Positions 1 through 9,539 of a DNA stretch of 64,000 bases are shown here, piece after piece; the stretch's first letter is position 1; every line of letters starts with the position of its first letter. Source of the DNA: Pseudidiomarina donghaiensis (GTDB taxonomy: Bacteria > Pseudomonadota > Gammaproteobacteria > Enterobacterales > Alteromonadaceae); the NCBI RefSeq assembly GCF_900116895.1, contig NZ_FPCF01000008.1, positions 26,778 through 90,777 of the forward strand, in the 5' to 3' direction. A program made the position numbers and the translations under genes. The notes below the pieces were generated by a model. It made no database searches and had not been told where the DNA came from. It was given only the letters and a program-made list of their open reading frames with translations.

Positions 1-559
1 AGGCGCGCTCTTCTGGCAAGAAACTACATTTACCGGTGCGCAGCCAACGTTTGGCGTTATCGTCGCCAATGCCAATGTCGCAGTCTTGATGTGAAATGTT
101 CACGTCGCCCATCACTACAACTGGTTGCTCTGGCGTCAGTTCGCTTTGCAAGTAAGCCATTAAATCAGCGTAAAATTTTTCTTTCGCTGGAAACTTAAGC
201 GGGTGGTCACGGCTTTCACCTTGAGGAAAATAACCATTTAATACCCGTACGCGTTCGCCACTGTCGGTCACATAGTCACCCATGATCATGCGGCGTTGCG
301 CCTCTTCGTCATCGGTAGGGAAGCCAAACATAGGGTTCTCTAACGGCTTTTTACTTAATAACGCAACGCCATAATGGCCTTTCTGGCCATGAAAAATAAC
401 ATGGTAGCCCATCGCTTCCACGGCTTCTTGAGGAAACTGTTCGTCATGCACTTTGGTTTCTTGTAAACCAATCACATCGGGTTGGTGTTTGGCAATTAAT
501 GCTTCAAGCTGGTGTAAACGCGCACGAATACCATTGATATTAAAAGAGATAACTTTCAT
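1..559 (-). CDS. xthA: Exodeoxyribonuclease III, 3' end cut by window edge
   Basis: Reading the minus strand from ATG at 559-557 gives about 186 residues beginning [20 protein letters not shown] and containing [13 protein letters not shown] and [10 protein letters not shown], the hallmark motifs of the exonuclease III/AP-endonuclease (EEP) fold: a metal-binding Glu in QETK and the Asp/Asn pair in GDVNIS. The family is about 268 residues long, so roughly the last 80 lie outside the window. Known role: removes abasic sites and 3' blocking groups in base-excision repair, and degrades 3' ends of duplex DNA. It is transcribed divergently from the patatin gene with about 160 bp between the starts. 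Confidence 0.93.
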   Translation of the reverse strand, partial: MKVISFNINGIRARLHQLEALIAKHQPDVIGLQETKVHDEQFPQEAVEAMGYHVIFHGQKGHYGVALLSKKPLENPMFGFPTDDEEAQRRMIMGDYVTDSGERVRVLNGYFPQGESRDHPLKFPAKEKFYADLMAYLQSELTPEQPVVVMGDVNISHQDCDIGIGDDNAKRWLRTGKCSFLPEERA

Positions 560-720
560 TTATAGTCTCTGTTTGTTCATTGATTCATCTTGAACGCAAA
601 GCATATCAGATTGGTGCAATCGAGGCGACAGCGGCTGTGCCTGCAGCGCTTTTCGGATATACTCGAGTTCATAATAAATTGCAGGGCAATTGGATCAACG
701 AAGTAAGGGATGAAAGCCGT

Positions 721-1788
721 ATGACCACCGATTGGTTAACTCTAAAAGCAGGGCGTGACGCTTGGCTGCAGGTTCAAGAACAAGGCCTAAAGGCCGATGA
801 TATTGGCTTATTACTAGGCGCCTCGGGTGGTCCGAAGTGGTTTGTGTTGCAAGGGCTTGATAAGTATTTGTTCGGTGAGTTTTTCAGTCAGCGTACGCGC
901 CCACTGGATATGTTAGGTACCTCGGCTGGGGCCTGGCGCTTTGCTAGCCTAGGTCAAGCCGACCCGATTGCTGCTAGTGACTTATTTTGTCGGCTATATC
1001 GCACCCAAACCTACAGCCCAAAACCAGATGTTCGTGAAATTACTGACGAAGCGATTAAGCTGCTGCACGAATATATTCCCGATGACGTGGTGCCGCAGAT
1101 ATTGCAGCAGGACAAATTTCGCCACCATTGGATAGTCACCCGTTGTCGTGGCTTAACGGCGCATAATGGTAAACGGCAAATGGCAGGTTTGCTTGGCTCT
1201 GCTGCGGCCAACGCGGTGAACCGCCGGTTGCTTGGCAAGTTTTATGACCGCGTGATATTTCATCATCCACAGTCAGATGTGCGTTTTGCACAAGGCTGGC
1301 AAGATATCCCGACGTCGCTTGCGCCATTGCGTGACGACAATTTTAAGTCTGCGCTGTTGGCAACTGGCTCGATTCCCATGGTGCTTGAAGGCGTGCGCGA
1401 TATTCCTGGTGCGCCACCTGGCATGTACCGCGATGGCGGCATTACCGATTACCATTTTGATTTAGACTTCAGCCAAGTGGATGGCTTGGTGTTGTACCCG
1501 CATTTTTATCACCAAGTGGTACCGGGGTGGTTTGACAAAAGCCTTAAATGGCGACGTACCAAAGGGGCGCAATGGCCGAATGTGATCTTTATGTCGCCAT
1601 CGCCCGAATTTATAGCGTCGTTACCCTATGGAAAAATTCCAGACCGTACTGATTTTGCCAAGCTTTCAGTTGAAGATCGCTTCAAGTATTGGCAACAAGC
1701 CGTTGATCAAGGTCAACGTATGGCTGATCAACTACGCGAATGGATTACCAGCGGTGAAATTAAACGTAAAATTCAATTGTGGACCTAA
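721..1788 (+). CDS. Patatin-like phospholipase
   Basis: A 355-residue protein with the patatin Ser-Asp dyad: nucleophile elbow GTSAG (after PLDML, about residue 66) and DGG (in YRDGGITDYHFD, about residue 240). An oxyanion-type glycine run (GASGGPKW) lies near residue 35. The frame is open further upstream to a TTG at 580, but ATG 721, preceded by an AAGGGA-type ribosome site and followed by MTTDWLTLKAG, is the better start. The family hydrolyses acyl lipids; the substrate here is unknown. hemH starts 15 bp downstream, so the two are probably co-transcribed. Confidence 0.8.
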   Translation: MTTDWLTLKAGRDAWLQVQEQGLKADDIGLLLGASGGPKWFVLQGLDKYLFGEFFSQRTRPLDMLGTSAGAWRFASLGQADPIAASDLFCRLYRTQTYSPKPDVREITDEAIKLLHEYIPDDVVPQILQQDKFRHHWIVTRCRGLTAHNGKRQMAGLLGSAAANAVNRRLLGKFYDRVIFHHPQSDVRFAQGWQDIPTSLAPLRDDNFKSALLATGSIPMVLEGVRDIPGAPPGMYRDGGITDYHFDLDFSQVDGLVLYPHFYHQVVPGWFDKSLKWRRTKGAQWPNVIFMSPSPEFIASLPYGKIPDRTDFAKLSVEDRFKYWQQAVDQGQRMADQLREWITSGEIKRKIQLWT

Positions 1789-1803
1789 CACGGAGTTGTT
1801 GTT

Positions 1804-2895
1804 ATGCGCTTTACTGGTAGCCCGAAATTTACTCACCAACAAACCGACCGAATTGGGGTGTTGATTACCAACTTAGGTACCCCTGATGCGCCGACAACAC
1901 CTGCGTTGCGCCGCTATTTGCGCGAGTTTTTGTCTGATCCGCGAGTGGTGGAAGTGCCTCGTGCTCTGTGGTGGTTGATTCTTAACGGCATTATTTTGAG
2001 AATTCGGCCGCGACGGTCGGCTGCGGCTTATAAAACCGTGTGGACCGAGCGCGGCTCGCCGTTGCTGTTCCACACCCACGACCAGCAACAAGCATTGCAA
2101 GCCAAGTTGGCAGAACGCTATGGCGACGATGTCGTCGTTAAGTTCGCAATGCGCTACGGTAATCCATCGCTGGCCAGCGGCTTGCAAGAATTATTTGACG
2201 CAGGTGCACGCAAAATCGTGGTGTTGCCGTTGTACCCGCAATATTCGGCTGCGACCAGTGGTTCCACTTTTGATGCCGTGAGTGCTGACTTTACCAAACG
2301 TCGCTGGTTGCCAGACTTTCGTTTTGTCAGCCATTATCACGATCACCCAGCCTACATTGCTGCGGTTGCGAGTAGTATTAAGCGCTTTTGGGAAACCCAC
2401 GGCAAACCGCAAAAATTAGTGTTGTCGTATCACGGCGTTCCCCTGAAATACCTGCACAAAGGTGACCCATACCATTGTGAGTGCCACAAAACGTCGCGCT
2501 TGATCGCCGAGCAACTAGGGCTTGAAAAACACGAATATGTCACCACCTTTCAGTCACGTTTTGGTCGCGAAGAATGGCTGCAGCCTTATACCGACTCAAC
2601 ACTTAAAGCGCTTCCTGGGCAGGGCATTAAGAATATTCAGGTGGTGTGCCCCGGTTTTAGTGCCGACTGCTTGGAAACCATTGAAGAAATTGGCGAAGAA
2701 AACCGCGAATACTTTATGGAAGCCGGTGGAACCGACTATGCTTATATTCCAGCGCTGAATGCAGAGCCGATGCATATTGATGCGCTAGCACAGATTGTCC
2801 AAGACAACCTGCATGGATGGGTGCTAGAACATGATGAGCCGCAGCGTGCCGAACGTGCTAAGGAATTGGAGGTGAAGCATGAACAAAAAAGCTGA
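1804..2895 (+). CDS. hemH: Ferrochelatase
   Basis: 363 residues that match ferrochelatase along the whole length: GVLITNLGTPDAP at the N terminus, LPLYPQYSAATSGS in the middle, the catalytic-His region VLSYHGVPLKYLHKGDPY, and FSADCLETIEEIGEE near the C terminus, which carries the acidic metal-path residues. It inserts Fe2+ into protoporphyrin IX, the last step of haem synthesis, at the cytoplasmic face of the inner membrane. The next gene starts inside its last 17 bases, showing translational coupling. Confidence 0.95.
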   Translation: MRFTGSPKFTHQQTDRIGVLITNLGTPDAPTTPALRRYLREFLSDPRVVEVPRALWWLILNGIILRIRPRRSAAAYKTVWTERGSPLLFHTHDQQQALQAKLAERYGDDVVVKFAMRYGNPSLASGLQELFDAGARKIVVLPLYPQYSAATSGSTFDAVSADFTKRRWLPDFRFVSHYHDHPAYIAAVASSIKRFWETHGKPQKLVLSYHGVPLKYLHKGDPYHCECHKTSRLIAEQLGLEKHEYVTTFQSRFGREEWLQPYTDSTLKALPGQGIKNIQVVCPGFSADCLETIEEIGEENREYFMEAGGTDYAYIPALNAEPMHIDALAQIVQDNLHGWVLEHDEPQRAERAKELEVKHEQKS

Positions 2896-3085
2896 CACAA
2901 CCGCCGCCGACAAGGCGTCGCAAAATGACGACGAAAAACGGCAACAGGTGTATCAAATATCCGCCAATCGTGGTCGGGCAAAACACAAAATGCGTTACGT
3001 TGAACGCTCGTTAGAAGACACCGGTGATTGCCGCCTATGCGTTGGCGCCATTAGCCCAGAGGACGAAGACACGGAACAGTCATGA
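2879..3085 (+). CDS. Small conserved-looking protein, unknown function
   Basis: 68 residues, very polar (MNKKADTTAADKASQNDDEK at the start), with a Cys pair in GDCRLCVGAI near the C terminus. ATG lies inside the 3' end of hemH, where GGAGGTGAAGC gives a strong ribosome site, and the stop overlaps the start of the phospholipase D gene by 4 bases. This coupling on both sides is the main evidence for a real gene. No family recognised; the CxxC could bind a metal, but one pair alone is weak evidence. Confidence 0.6.
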   Translation: MNKKADTTAADKASQNDDEKRQQVYQISANRGRAKHKMRYVERSLEDTGDCRLCVGAISPEDEDTEQS

Positions 3086-4548
3086 CCAAAGTGCCACACG
3101 GGCGTTTTGCAGAAGCTCTTCAACCGCTGTTAGCGCAGCATCCCGAGCACAGTGGGGTGTTGCCGTTAATTAAAGCGCGCGAAGCATTTGCCGCGCGCGT
3201 GTTGCTAGCCCGCCAAGCGCAGTTTTCGCTTGATGTGCAATATTATATTTGGCGAAACGATCGCACCGGAACCTTACTCTTTGAAGCTTTACACGAAGCA
3301 GCTGACCGCGGCGTAAAAGTTCGCCTGTTGCTCGATGACCATAATACAGCGGGGCTTGATGCCACCTTAATTGGCTTGCAAAGCCACCCCAACATTGAAG
3401 TGCGTTTATATAACCCGTTGCGGTTACGTCGCCCCCGTTTTATTAATTACCTAGTGGACTTTAAGCGCGTCAACCGGCGCATGCATAACAAGGCATTTAT
3501 TGCCGACGAGCAAGTGTTGATTAGTGGCGGCCGCAATATTGGCGACGAATATTTTGCCGCCCACGATGATTTGGTGTTTGCCGATTTAGATGCCTTGATG
3601 GTGGGGCCTGTAGTGGTTGAAGCGAACCAAGAATTTACCACGTATTGGAACAGCGCGCTGGCGATACCGCTGGCCAAGTTGTTTACTTTAACCAAGCCAC
3701 AAAGCTTAGCGAAATTAGAGCGCCGTGCTAGCGTCATTGAGTCTGATCCGCAAGCTAAGAAGTACGTCGACGCTGTACGAAATATGCCATTTGTACAAAA
3801 TTTTATGGCTCGGCAAATTGAGTTTGTTTGGGCGCGGGTAAATTTGGTCGTTGATGACCCGAGGAAAACCTTAGGGCTAGCCAATCAAAAGCAGCACTTA
3901 GCGTATCAACTACAGCAGGCTATTGGCAGCCCGCAGCAATGTGTGCGCTTGGTGTCACCTTACTTTGTGCCAACCGCTGAAGGTACGCGACAGCTATGTG
4001 CTCTTGCGAAACAAGGTGTGGCGATAACCATTCTAACCAACTCTTTAGAAGCGACCGACGTTGCGGTGGTACACGCAGGATATGCGAAGTGGCGCAAAGC
4101 GTTATTGCGCGCTGGCATTGAAATTTATGAAGTGCAAAAGGTGTCGCCACTCGCGCGCAAGCAAGAACGTAAGCTGCGTCGGCAAAGGCTAAAAGGCAAA
4201 GAACGTTTTGGTGGATCAGCTTCAAGCTTGCATGCAAAAACCTTCAGTGTGGATAAACAACGTGTATTTTTAGGCTCGTTCAACTTTGATCCGCGCTCAC
4301 TGCAATTAAATACCGAATTGGGTTTCGTCATACATAGCGACGTCTTAGCCGAGCAAATTGACCAAGCGTTTATCAATACCGTACCTAATTATGCGTATCG
4401 CGTTGGTATAGACCATAATGATAACTTGTACTGGGAAGAACGATTAGGGCCACGGGTAACACAATATGCAAGTGAACCTGGGGTATCTTGGTGGCGGCGT
4501 TTAGGTATGCTTACCTTAGCCAAGCTACCTATCGATTGGTTGCTATAA
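3082..4548 (+). CDS. Phospholipase D family protein, ClsC-like cardiolipin synthase
   Basis: 488 residues with two HKD motifs: HNKAFIADEQVLISGGRNIGDEYF (about residues 134-157) and LHAKTFSVDKQRVFLGSFNFDPRS (about 383-406), each with the His-Lys and downstream Asp/Asn expected for a phosphatidyl-transferase. Length and the GGRNIGDEYF wording resemble E. coli ClsC (YmdC, about 473 aa) more than ClsA, and no N-terminal membrane hairpins are seen. Likely makes cardiolipin at the inner membrane. ClsC in E. coli works with the neighbouring YmdB; no ymdB is present here. It overlaps the preceding small gene by 4 bp. Confidence 0.82.
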   Translation: MTKVPHGRFAEALQPLLAQHPEHSGVLPLIKAREAFAARVLLARQAQFSLDVQYYIWRNDRTGTLLFEALHEAADRGVKVRLLLDDHNTAGLDATLIGLQSHPNIEVRLYNPLRLRRPRFINYLVDFKRVNRRMHNKAFIADEQVLISGGRNIGDEYFAAHDDLVFADLDALMVGPVVVEANQEFTTYWNSALAIPLAKLFTLTKPQSLAKLERRASVIESDPQAKKYVDAVRNMPFVQNFMARQIEFVWARVNLVVDDPRKTLGLANQKQHLAYQLQQAIGSPQQCVRLVSPYFVPTAEGTRQLCALAKQGVAITILTNSLEATDVAVVHAGYAKWRKALLRAGIEIYEVQKVSPLARKQERKLRRQRLKGKERFGGSASSLHAKTFSVDKQRVFLGSFNFDPRSLQLNTELGFVIHSDVLAEQIDQAFINTVPNYAYRVGIDHNDNLYWEERLGPRVTQYASEPGVSWWRRLGMLTLAKLPIDWLL

Positions 4549-4568
4549 GTAACCTGTAGGAGCGCGTT

Positions 4569-5924
4569 ATGCATTTAACTTTTTTGGGTGGTTGCGAAAC
4601 CGTCACTGGTTCAAAGTATCTATTGGAAACCGATACCACTCGTGTGTTAGTTGATTGCGGGTTGTTTCAAGGTTACAAATGGCTACGCCGGCGCAATTGG
4701 CAGCCTCTGCCAATGGGTATTCAAAACGTTGATGCCATTGTGCTGACTCACGCGCATTTAGACCACTCAGGCTTTATTCCAGTACTGTATAAACATGGTT
4801 TTCGCGGCCCCGTATTTACCCACCATGCCACCGCTGACCTATGTGGATTGCTATGGCCCGATAGTGGGCGAATTCAAGAGGAAGATGCCAAGTTTTATCA
4901 GCGCCATAAATTGTCACGCCACCAAAATCCTGAACCCCTTTATGATGAGGCAACCGCTGATGCTGCGTTAAAAATGCTGCAGCCGGTTGATTTTAAAACG
5001 CAATTTAGCGTGGGCGATATTACCTTTTATTTAAACCCGGTCGGCCACATTTTGGGCGCTGCCAGCGTTATTGCTGAACATAATGGCAAGCGCATTGGTT
5101 TTAGCGGCGATATTGGGCGGCCAAACGACATTCTTATGAACCCCCCTGAGCCCATGCCGGCGGTTGATGTGTTGTTGTTAGAGTCAACTTACGGTGACCG
5201 CCGACATGACCCAGAAGACCCTTGGCAGCAACTGACTGACGTGGTGAACGAAGCGGCAGCGAATGGTGGGGTGTTACTGATACCAAGCTTTGCAGTGGGG
5301 CGGGCCCAAGTGCTTGAGCACATGTTGGCAACGCTGATGGCTGAGCGAAAAATACCGCGCTTACCGATCTTTTTAGATAGCCCAATGGCCATTAAAGCGT
5401 CCGATATTTATAGTCGTCACCACCAATTTCATCGGTTGAGCGCAGCGCAGTGCCACGCCGCAGACCAAGCCGTCACTGAAACCCGCAGTGTGGAAGACTC
5501 AAAATCAATCGCCAAGCAAACCGGGCCGCATATCATTATTGCCGGCAGTGGCATGGCGACGGGCGGGCGTATTTTGCACCACTTTAAACATTGGTTAGCC
5601 GATCATCGTGCTACGGTATTGTTCTCTGGTCACCAAGCTGGCGGCACACGCGGCGCGAAAATGTCGCAAGGGGTTGAGCGCATCAAGGTACACGGGGAGT
5701 GGTTGCAAGTTAAAGCCCGTATTCGCCACCTTGACGGCTTGTCTGGCCATGCTGATTACAGTGAAATTGGTGACTGGTTAAAAAGTTCACAGCTGCCGCA
5801 TGATCTACAAATTCATTTGGTACATGGCGAGCCAGACGCGCTTGAAGCTATGTCTGACTACCTCAAACAGTCGACCTCGTACGACATTAATATCGCCGAT
5901 TATATGGGCGTGCTACATTTATAG
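4569..5924 (+). CDS. MBL-fold beta-CASP exonuclease-like protein
   Basis: 451 residues. Motif 2 of the metallo-beta-lactamase fold is LTHAHLDHSG (about residues 58-67), followed by a metal-ligand His in VGHILGAAS, Asp in FSGDIGRP, and the beta-CASP insertion with IIAGSGMATGGRILHH and LSGHADYSEI. This arrangement is typical of RNA-processing exonucleases of the CPSF73/YsiA-like group, expected to need two Zn2+. The ATG at 4569 follows a GGAG site 20 bp after the phospholipase gene, so it probably ends that operon. RNA substrate unknown. Confidence 0.82.
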   Translation: MHLTFLGGCETVTGSKYLLETDTTRVLVDCGLFQGYKWLRRRNWQPLPMGIQNVDAIVLTHAHLDHSGFIPVLYKHGFRGPVFTHHATADLCGLLWPDSGRIQEEDAKFYQRHKLSRHQNPEPLYDEATADAALKMLQPVDFKTQFSVGDITFYLNPVGHILGAASVIAEHNGKRIGFSGDIGRPNDILMNPPEPMPAVDVLLLESTYGDRRHDPEDPWQQLTDVVNEAAANGGVLLIPSFAVGRAQVLEHMLATLMAERKIPRLPIFLDSPMAIKASDIYSRHHQFHRLSAAQCHAADQAVTETRSVEDSKSIAKQTGPHIIIAGSGMATGGRILHHFKHWLADHRATVLFSGHQAGGTRGAKMSQGVERIKVHGEWLQVKARIRHLDGLSGHADYSEIGDWLKSSQLPHDLQIHLVHGEPDALEAMSDYLKQSTSYDINIADYMGVLHL

Positions 5925-5959
5925 GCGCCCAAGCCCCTGTGTGGACAGTGGGCGGTTGG

Positions 5960-7321
5960 TTACACGAGTAGCATGACCACCGCGGTGGTTAACACCGCTA
6001 AAATAATATTTAACGCCATACCCTCGCGGACCATGGTTTTAATGGTTAAACGTTCAGCGGCAAACACAATCGAGTTAGGCGGCGTCGCAACCGGTAAGCA
6101 AAAAGCGCAACTGCAGGCAATTGCCGCTGGAATCATTAGCATTTCTGGCGGCAACTCTAAGGCAAAAGCCGCGGCAGCAAGTACCGGCATCAGTAATGTC
6201 GCAGTGGCGGTGTTGGACGTTACTTCGGTTAAGAAACTCACAGCCAACGCCAAACTTAAAATAAGTAACCACAAGGGTAGGCCGGCAAGCCCCTGCAGCC
6301 CGTCACCAATAATAGTGCTTAAGCCGCTGCTTACAAAGCCGTTAGCAAGGGCAATACCACCAGCAAATAGCAACAAAATTCCCCAAGGAATAGCAACTGC
6401 GTCGCGCCATTCAAGCAACGCATTGCCGTCACGGTCTTGCCAAATAAACAACGCTAAAACACCCATAAAGGCCACTGTGGCGTCACCAACACCGCCTAGC
6501 CCTAACCACATAGCCCAACCGCCAAACGGGGCTGTGCGCGTCATCCACAACACAATCACCACGCCAAAAATGAGTAGCACGCGCTTTTCTGCGCTGCGCA
6601 TGGGGCCGACAGCTTCAATGCGTAGTGAGTTGTGCGTGGTTAAATTGCGTGTTAGCCACCAAGCCATTATCGGAATCGCAACCACCACAAGCGGTATACC
6701 AATCGTCATCCAACGCATAAAACCAAAGTTGGTACCGGTAATATTTTCATAAACCGACGCAAATATAAGATTCGGAGGGGTGCCAATCAGGGTTGCAATA
6801 CCGCCCACAGAAGCTGAGTAAGCTAAGCCAAGTAACAACGCGCGTTGAAAATTAATGTCTTCGCTACCGTCTGCAAGAGCCAAAGCTACAGGAAGTAACG
6901 CCAATACAGCCGCCGTGTTAGAGATCCACATCGATAAAAACGCCGTAGCCACCATAAAGGCAAACACCATGCGGCGCGCGCTTGTTTGACCTAGGCTGCG
7001 TACTACGCCCATAGCAATGCGTTTGTGTACGCCACTAATTTCAACGGCTTTGGCGAGCATAAAAGCTGCCATAAACAACAAAATAATTGGGTTCCCCAAT
7101 GCTGCGGATACCTCGCCAACGTTGCTCACGTTGCCAATGGGCAACAACACAAATGGCAGTAGCGAGGTAACGGGTAGCGGCAAGGCTTCGGTTATCCACC
7201 ACCATGCCACCCAAATGGTGGTGGCAAGTGTCCATGCGGCCGCTAGCGGCATGTTAAAGCCGTAAACAGCGATTAAATAGCTCATAATTGCAGCCACTGG
7301 GCCGGCAACACGATGCAGCAT
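5960..7321 (-). CDS. SLC13 (DASS) family sodium/anion symporter
   Basis: 453 residues, almost entirely hydrophobic with about 11-12 predicted membrane segments. The two family signature regions are visible: ISNTAAVLALLPVALAL (SNT motif near residue 137) and EVTSNTATATLLMPVLAAAA (second SNT near residue 374), the Na+/carboxylate binding loops of the INDY/VcINDY fold. Probably a Na+-coupled importer of C4-dicarboxylates or similar anions in the inner membrane; the exact substrate cannot be read. ATG at 7321 is divergent from the BCCT gene with a 123-bp shared promoter region. Confidence 0.85.
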   Translation of the reverse strand: MLHRVAGPVAAIMSYLIAVYGFNMPLAAAWTLATTIWVAWWWITEALPLPVTSLLPFVLLPIGNVSNVGEVSAALGNPIILLFMAAFMLAKAVEISGVHKRIAMGVVRSLGQTSARRMVFAFMVATAFLSMWISNTAAVLALLPVALALADGSEDINFQRALLLGLAYSASVGGIATLIGTPPNLIFASVYENITGTNFGFMRWMTIGIPLVVVAIPIMAWWLTRNLTTHNSLRIEAVGPMRSAEKRVLLIFGVVIVLWMTRTAPFGGWAMWLGLGGVGDATVAFMGVLALFIWQDRDGNALLEWRDAVAIPWGILLLFAGGIALANGFVSSGLSTIIGDGLQGLAGLPLWLLILSLALAVSFLTEVTSNTATATLLMPVLAAAAFALELPPEMLMIPAAIACSCAFCLPVATPPNSIVFAAERLTIKTMVREGMALNIILAVLTTAVVMLLV

Positions 7322-7444
7322 GAACGTTTTTCCTTTTATTGGTGAATAGCCTAAGGTAATAAATTATCAGAACTTGTCTTCATTTGAAATTTTTGCTGTA
7401 AGCGCATAGGGTTAAATAACAAATTCAACAAGGAGTAGAAGCGA

Positions 7445-9481
7445 ATGGCAAATACCAAACCTAAATGGAACTCCGCGATACTGTTACCGGTTTTTATACC
7501 AGCTGTGGCGGTTATCGCACTGTTGGTTATAGGAACATTAAGTAACCCGGAATTAGCGGGTGAGGTTTTTAGCGACGTATTAGCATGGATAACCAAAGAC
7601 TTTGGTTGGTTTTACATGCTTGCGGTTGCGATTTTTCTGGTGTTTATTGTCGGGGTTGCGATATCTAAGTGGGGCCGAATTAAGCTAGGGCCAGATCATG
7701 CGGAACCCGAATATAGTTTCCCAGCATGGTTCGCGATGTTGTTTTCAGCCGGCTATGGTATTGCTTTGCTGTTTTTTGGTGTGGCAGAGCCGGTATTGCA
7801 CTACGCCAGCCCGCCAGTCGGTGCCGCTGAAACCGTTGACTCGGCCAAGCAAGCGATGCAAATAGCTTACTTTCACTGGGGCTTCCATATTTGGGCCATA
7901 TACGGCTTAGTCGGTTTAGTACTGGCGTATTTTTCCTTTCGTCATGGCCTGCCGTTATCAATGCGCTCTACGCTGTACCCTATAATTGGCGAGAAAATTC
8001 ATGGTCCAGCAGGGCATGCGGTAGACACCTTTGCTATTCTGGGCACCATGTTCGGTATTGCCACTACATTGGGTCTGTCGGTGATTCAAATTAATGCAGG
8101 CTTGAATTATTTATGGCCAGAAATACCTATTAGCACCACGGTACAAGTTATCGCGATTGGCGTGATTACGTTATTTGCCATTATGTCGGTGGTGGCTGGC
8201 TTAGACAAAGGCGTGAAGCGTTTGTCTTATGTGAATATGGTGTTGGTACTGCTTATTTTATTCTTTGTGTTCTTTTCGGGCCCAACAGTCCATATTCTAG
8301 AAACTTACCTACAGAATACCGGCTCGTACTTAAACAATATTGTCGAGCGTACCTTTAATTTACAAGCGTACTCACGCAGTGACTGGATAGGTAACTGGAC
8401 CCTATTTATTTTCGGCTGGACCATTGCTTGGGCGCCGTTTGTAGGGCTTTTTATTGCGAAAATTAGCCGTGGCCGCACCATTCGCCAATTCGTGTTTGGC
8501 GTGATGTTTGTTCCGACTATGTTTACCTTTTTCTGGTTTAGCGTATTTGGTGACACCGCGCTAAATATGATCATGAATGAAGGCTACACCACGCTGATTA
8601 CCGAAGTGCAAAATGATGAAGCTATTGCTTTATTTAAGCTTTATGAGAACTTACCTTGGACGAATCTGCTATCCGTTGCCACCGTCATTCTTATTGTGAC
8701 TTTCTTTGTTACTTCATCGGACTCTGGCTCTTTGGTTATTGACTCGTTAGCCTCCGGCGGAGTCAGTGAAACCCCTGTGTGGCAACGTGTATTTTGGGCC
8801 ACACTTGAAGGTGTTGTGGCCGGTGTGCTGTTATTAGCTGGTGGGCTAGGGGCATTGCAAACCGCATCAATAACTAGTGCGTTACCGTTTGCGGTAATAA
8901 TTCTCATTGCTGCCTTTGGCATGTGGCGTGCTTTAGTCATTGAAGGGCATCAATATCAAAGCTTGAAAACCGCAATGCGGACGCACCGTCGAGGTGTGCA
9001 TGCCGGCCCAGGCTATTGGAAAAAACGCCTTGCTGGGGTGGTTGATTTCCCTCGTCAAACCGAAGTCCGTGAGTTTGTTGAACATACAGTCATGGAGTGC
9101 TTAGCCGACGTTGCCAAAGAGCTTGGTGGCAAAGGCTGGGATGCTAAAACACAGTACGAAGCGGATAACGTTCGCGCTATATTGACGGTGCAAAAGGAAA
9201 ACGAAGTCGACTTTAATTATGAAGTTCGTATGCGTGCGTATCAACGGCCACAGTTCGCCATGAGCGGTGATAAAAATGATAAGCGTGATCGTGAATATTA
9301 TCGTGCTGAGGTGTTTTTACGCCAAGGCGGACAAGCCTATGACTTATATGGTTATGAACCGAACGACATTATCAATGACGTGATTAACCAATTTGAGAAC
9401 TACTTGCAGTTTATGCATATTTCGCCGGCAAGCTTGCCGTGGGACTTGCAAGAGCATGATGATGACTTAAAAACGTCGTAG
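7445..9481 (+). CDS. BCCT family betaine/choline/carnitine transporter (BetT-like)
   Basis: 678 residues, essentially the length of E. coli BetT (677). About 12 membrane segments fill residues 1-510; the BCCT signature is seen at GWTIAWAPFVGLFIAKISRG, and the Gly-rich stretch GVAISKWGRIKLGPD lies in the N-terminal part. A hydrophilic tail of about 160 residues follows, as in BetT, where it senses osmolality. Expected to import choline or glycine betaine for osmoprotection. The start has a good AAGGAG site. No betAB genes are nearby, so the imported compound may be used directly. Confidence 0.86.
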   Translation: MANTKPKWNSAILLPVFIPAVAVIALLVIGTLSNPELAGEVFSDVLAWITKDFGWFYMLAVAIFLVFIVGVAISKWGRIKLGPDHAEPEYSFPAWFAMLFSAGYGIALLFFGVAEPVLHYASPPVGAAETVDSAKQAMQIAYFHWGFHIWAIYGLVGLVLAYFSFRHGLPLSMRSTLYPIIGEKIHGPAGHAVDTFAILGTMFGIATTLGLSVIQINAGLNYLWPEIPISTTVQVIAIGVITLFAIMSVVAGLDKGVKRLSYVNMVLVLLILFFVFFSGPTVHILETYLQNTGSYLNNIVERTFNLQAYSRSDWIGNWTLFIFGWTIAWAPFVGLFIAKISRGRTIRQFVFGVMFVPTMFTFFWFSVFGDTALNMIMNEGYTTLITEVQNDEAIALFKLYENLPWTNLLSVATVILIVTFFVTSSDSGSLVIDSLASGGVSETPVWQRVFWATLEGVVAGVLLLAGGLGALQTASITSALPFAVIILIAAFGMWRALVIEGHQYQSLKTAMRTHRRGVHAGPGYWKKRLAGVVDFPRQTEVREFVEHTVMECLADVAKELGGKGWDAKTQYEADNVRAILTVQKENEVDFNYEVRMRAYQRPQFAMSGDKNDKRDREYYRAEVFLRQGGQAYDLYGYEPNDIINDVINQFENYLQFMHISPASLPWDLQEHDDDLKTS

Positions 9482-9504
9482 CACTCGTTGCTCTGCTAAC
9501 GATG

Positions 9505-9539
9505 AAAAACCACCGGCCTAAACCAGGTCGGTGGTTTTT
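9505..9539. terminator. Bidirectional rho-independent terminator
   Basis: Perfect 11-bp stem AAAAACCACCG / CGGTGGTTTTT around a 13-base loop, with A-run and T-run on opposite sides so it can serve both strands. It lies between the BCCT gene (+) and the GGDEF-EAL gene (-), and its right arm encodes the last codons of the latter. Confidence 0.85.

Noticed and set aside
580..720. Longer patatin start at TTG 580
   Set aside because: The added residues do not resemble the family, and ATG 721 has a ribosome site.
5973..6752. 259-aa frame on the plus strand inside the SLC13 gene
   Set aside because: Antisense shadow of a strongly conserved membrane protein; Ser/Thr/Ala-rich with no motifs.
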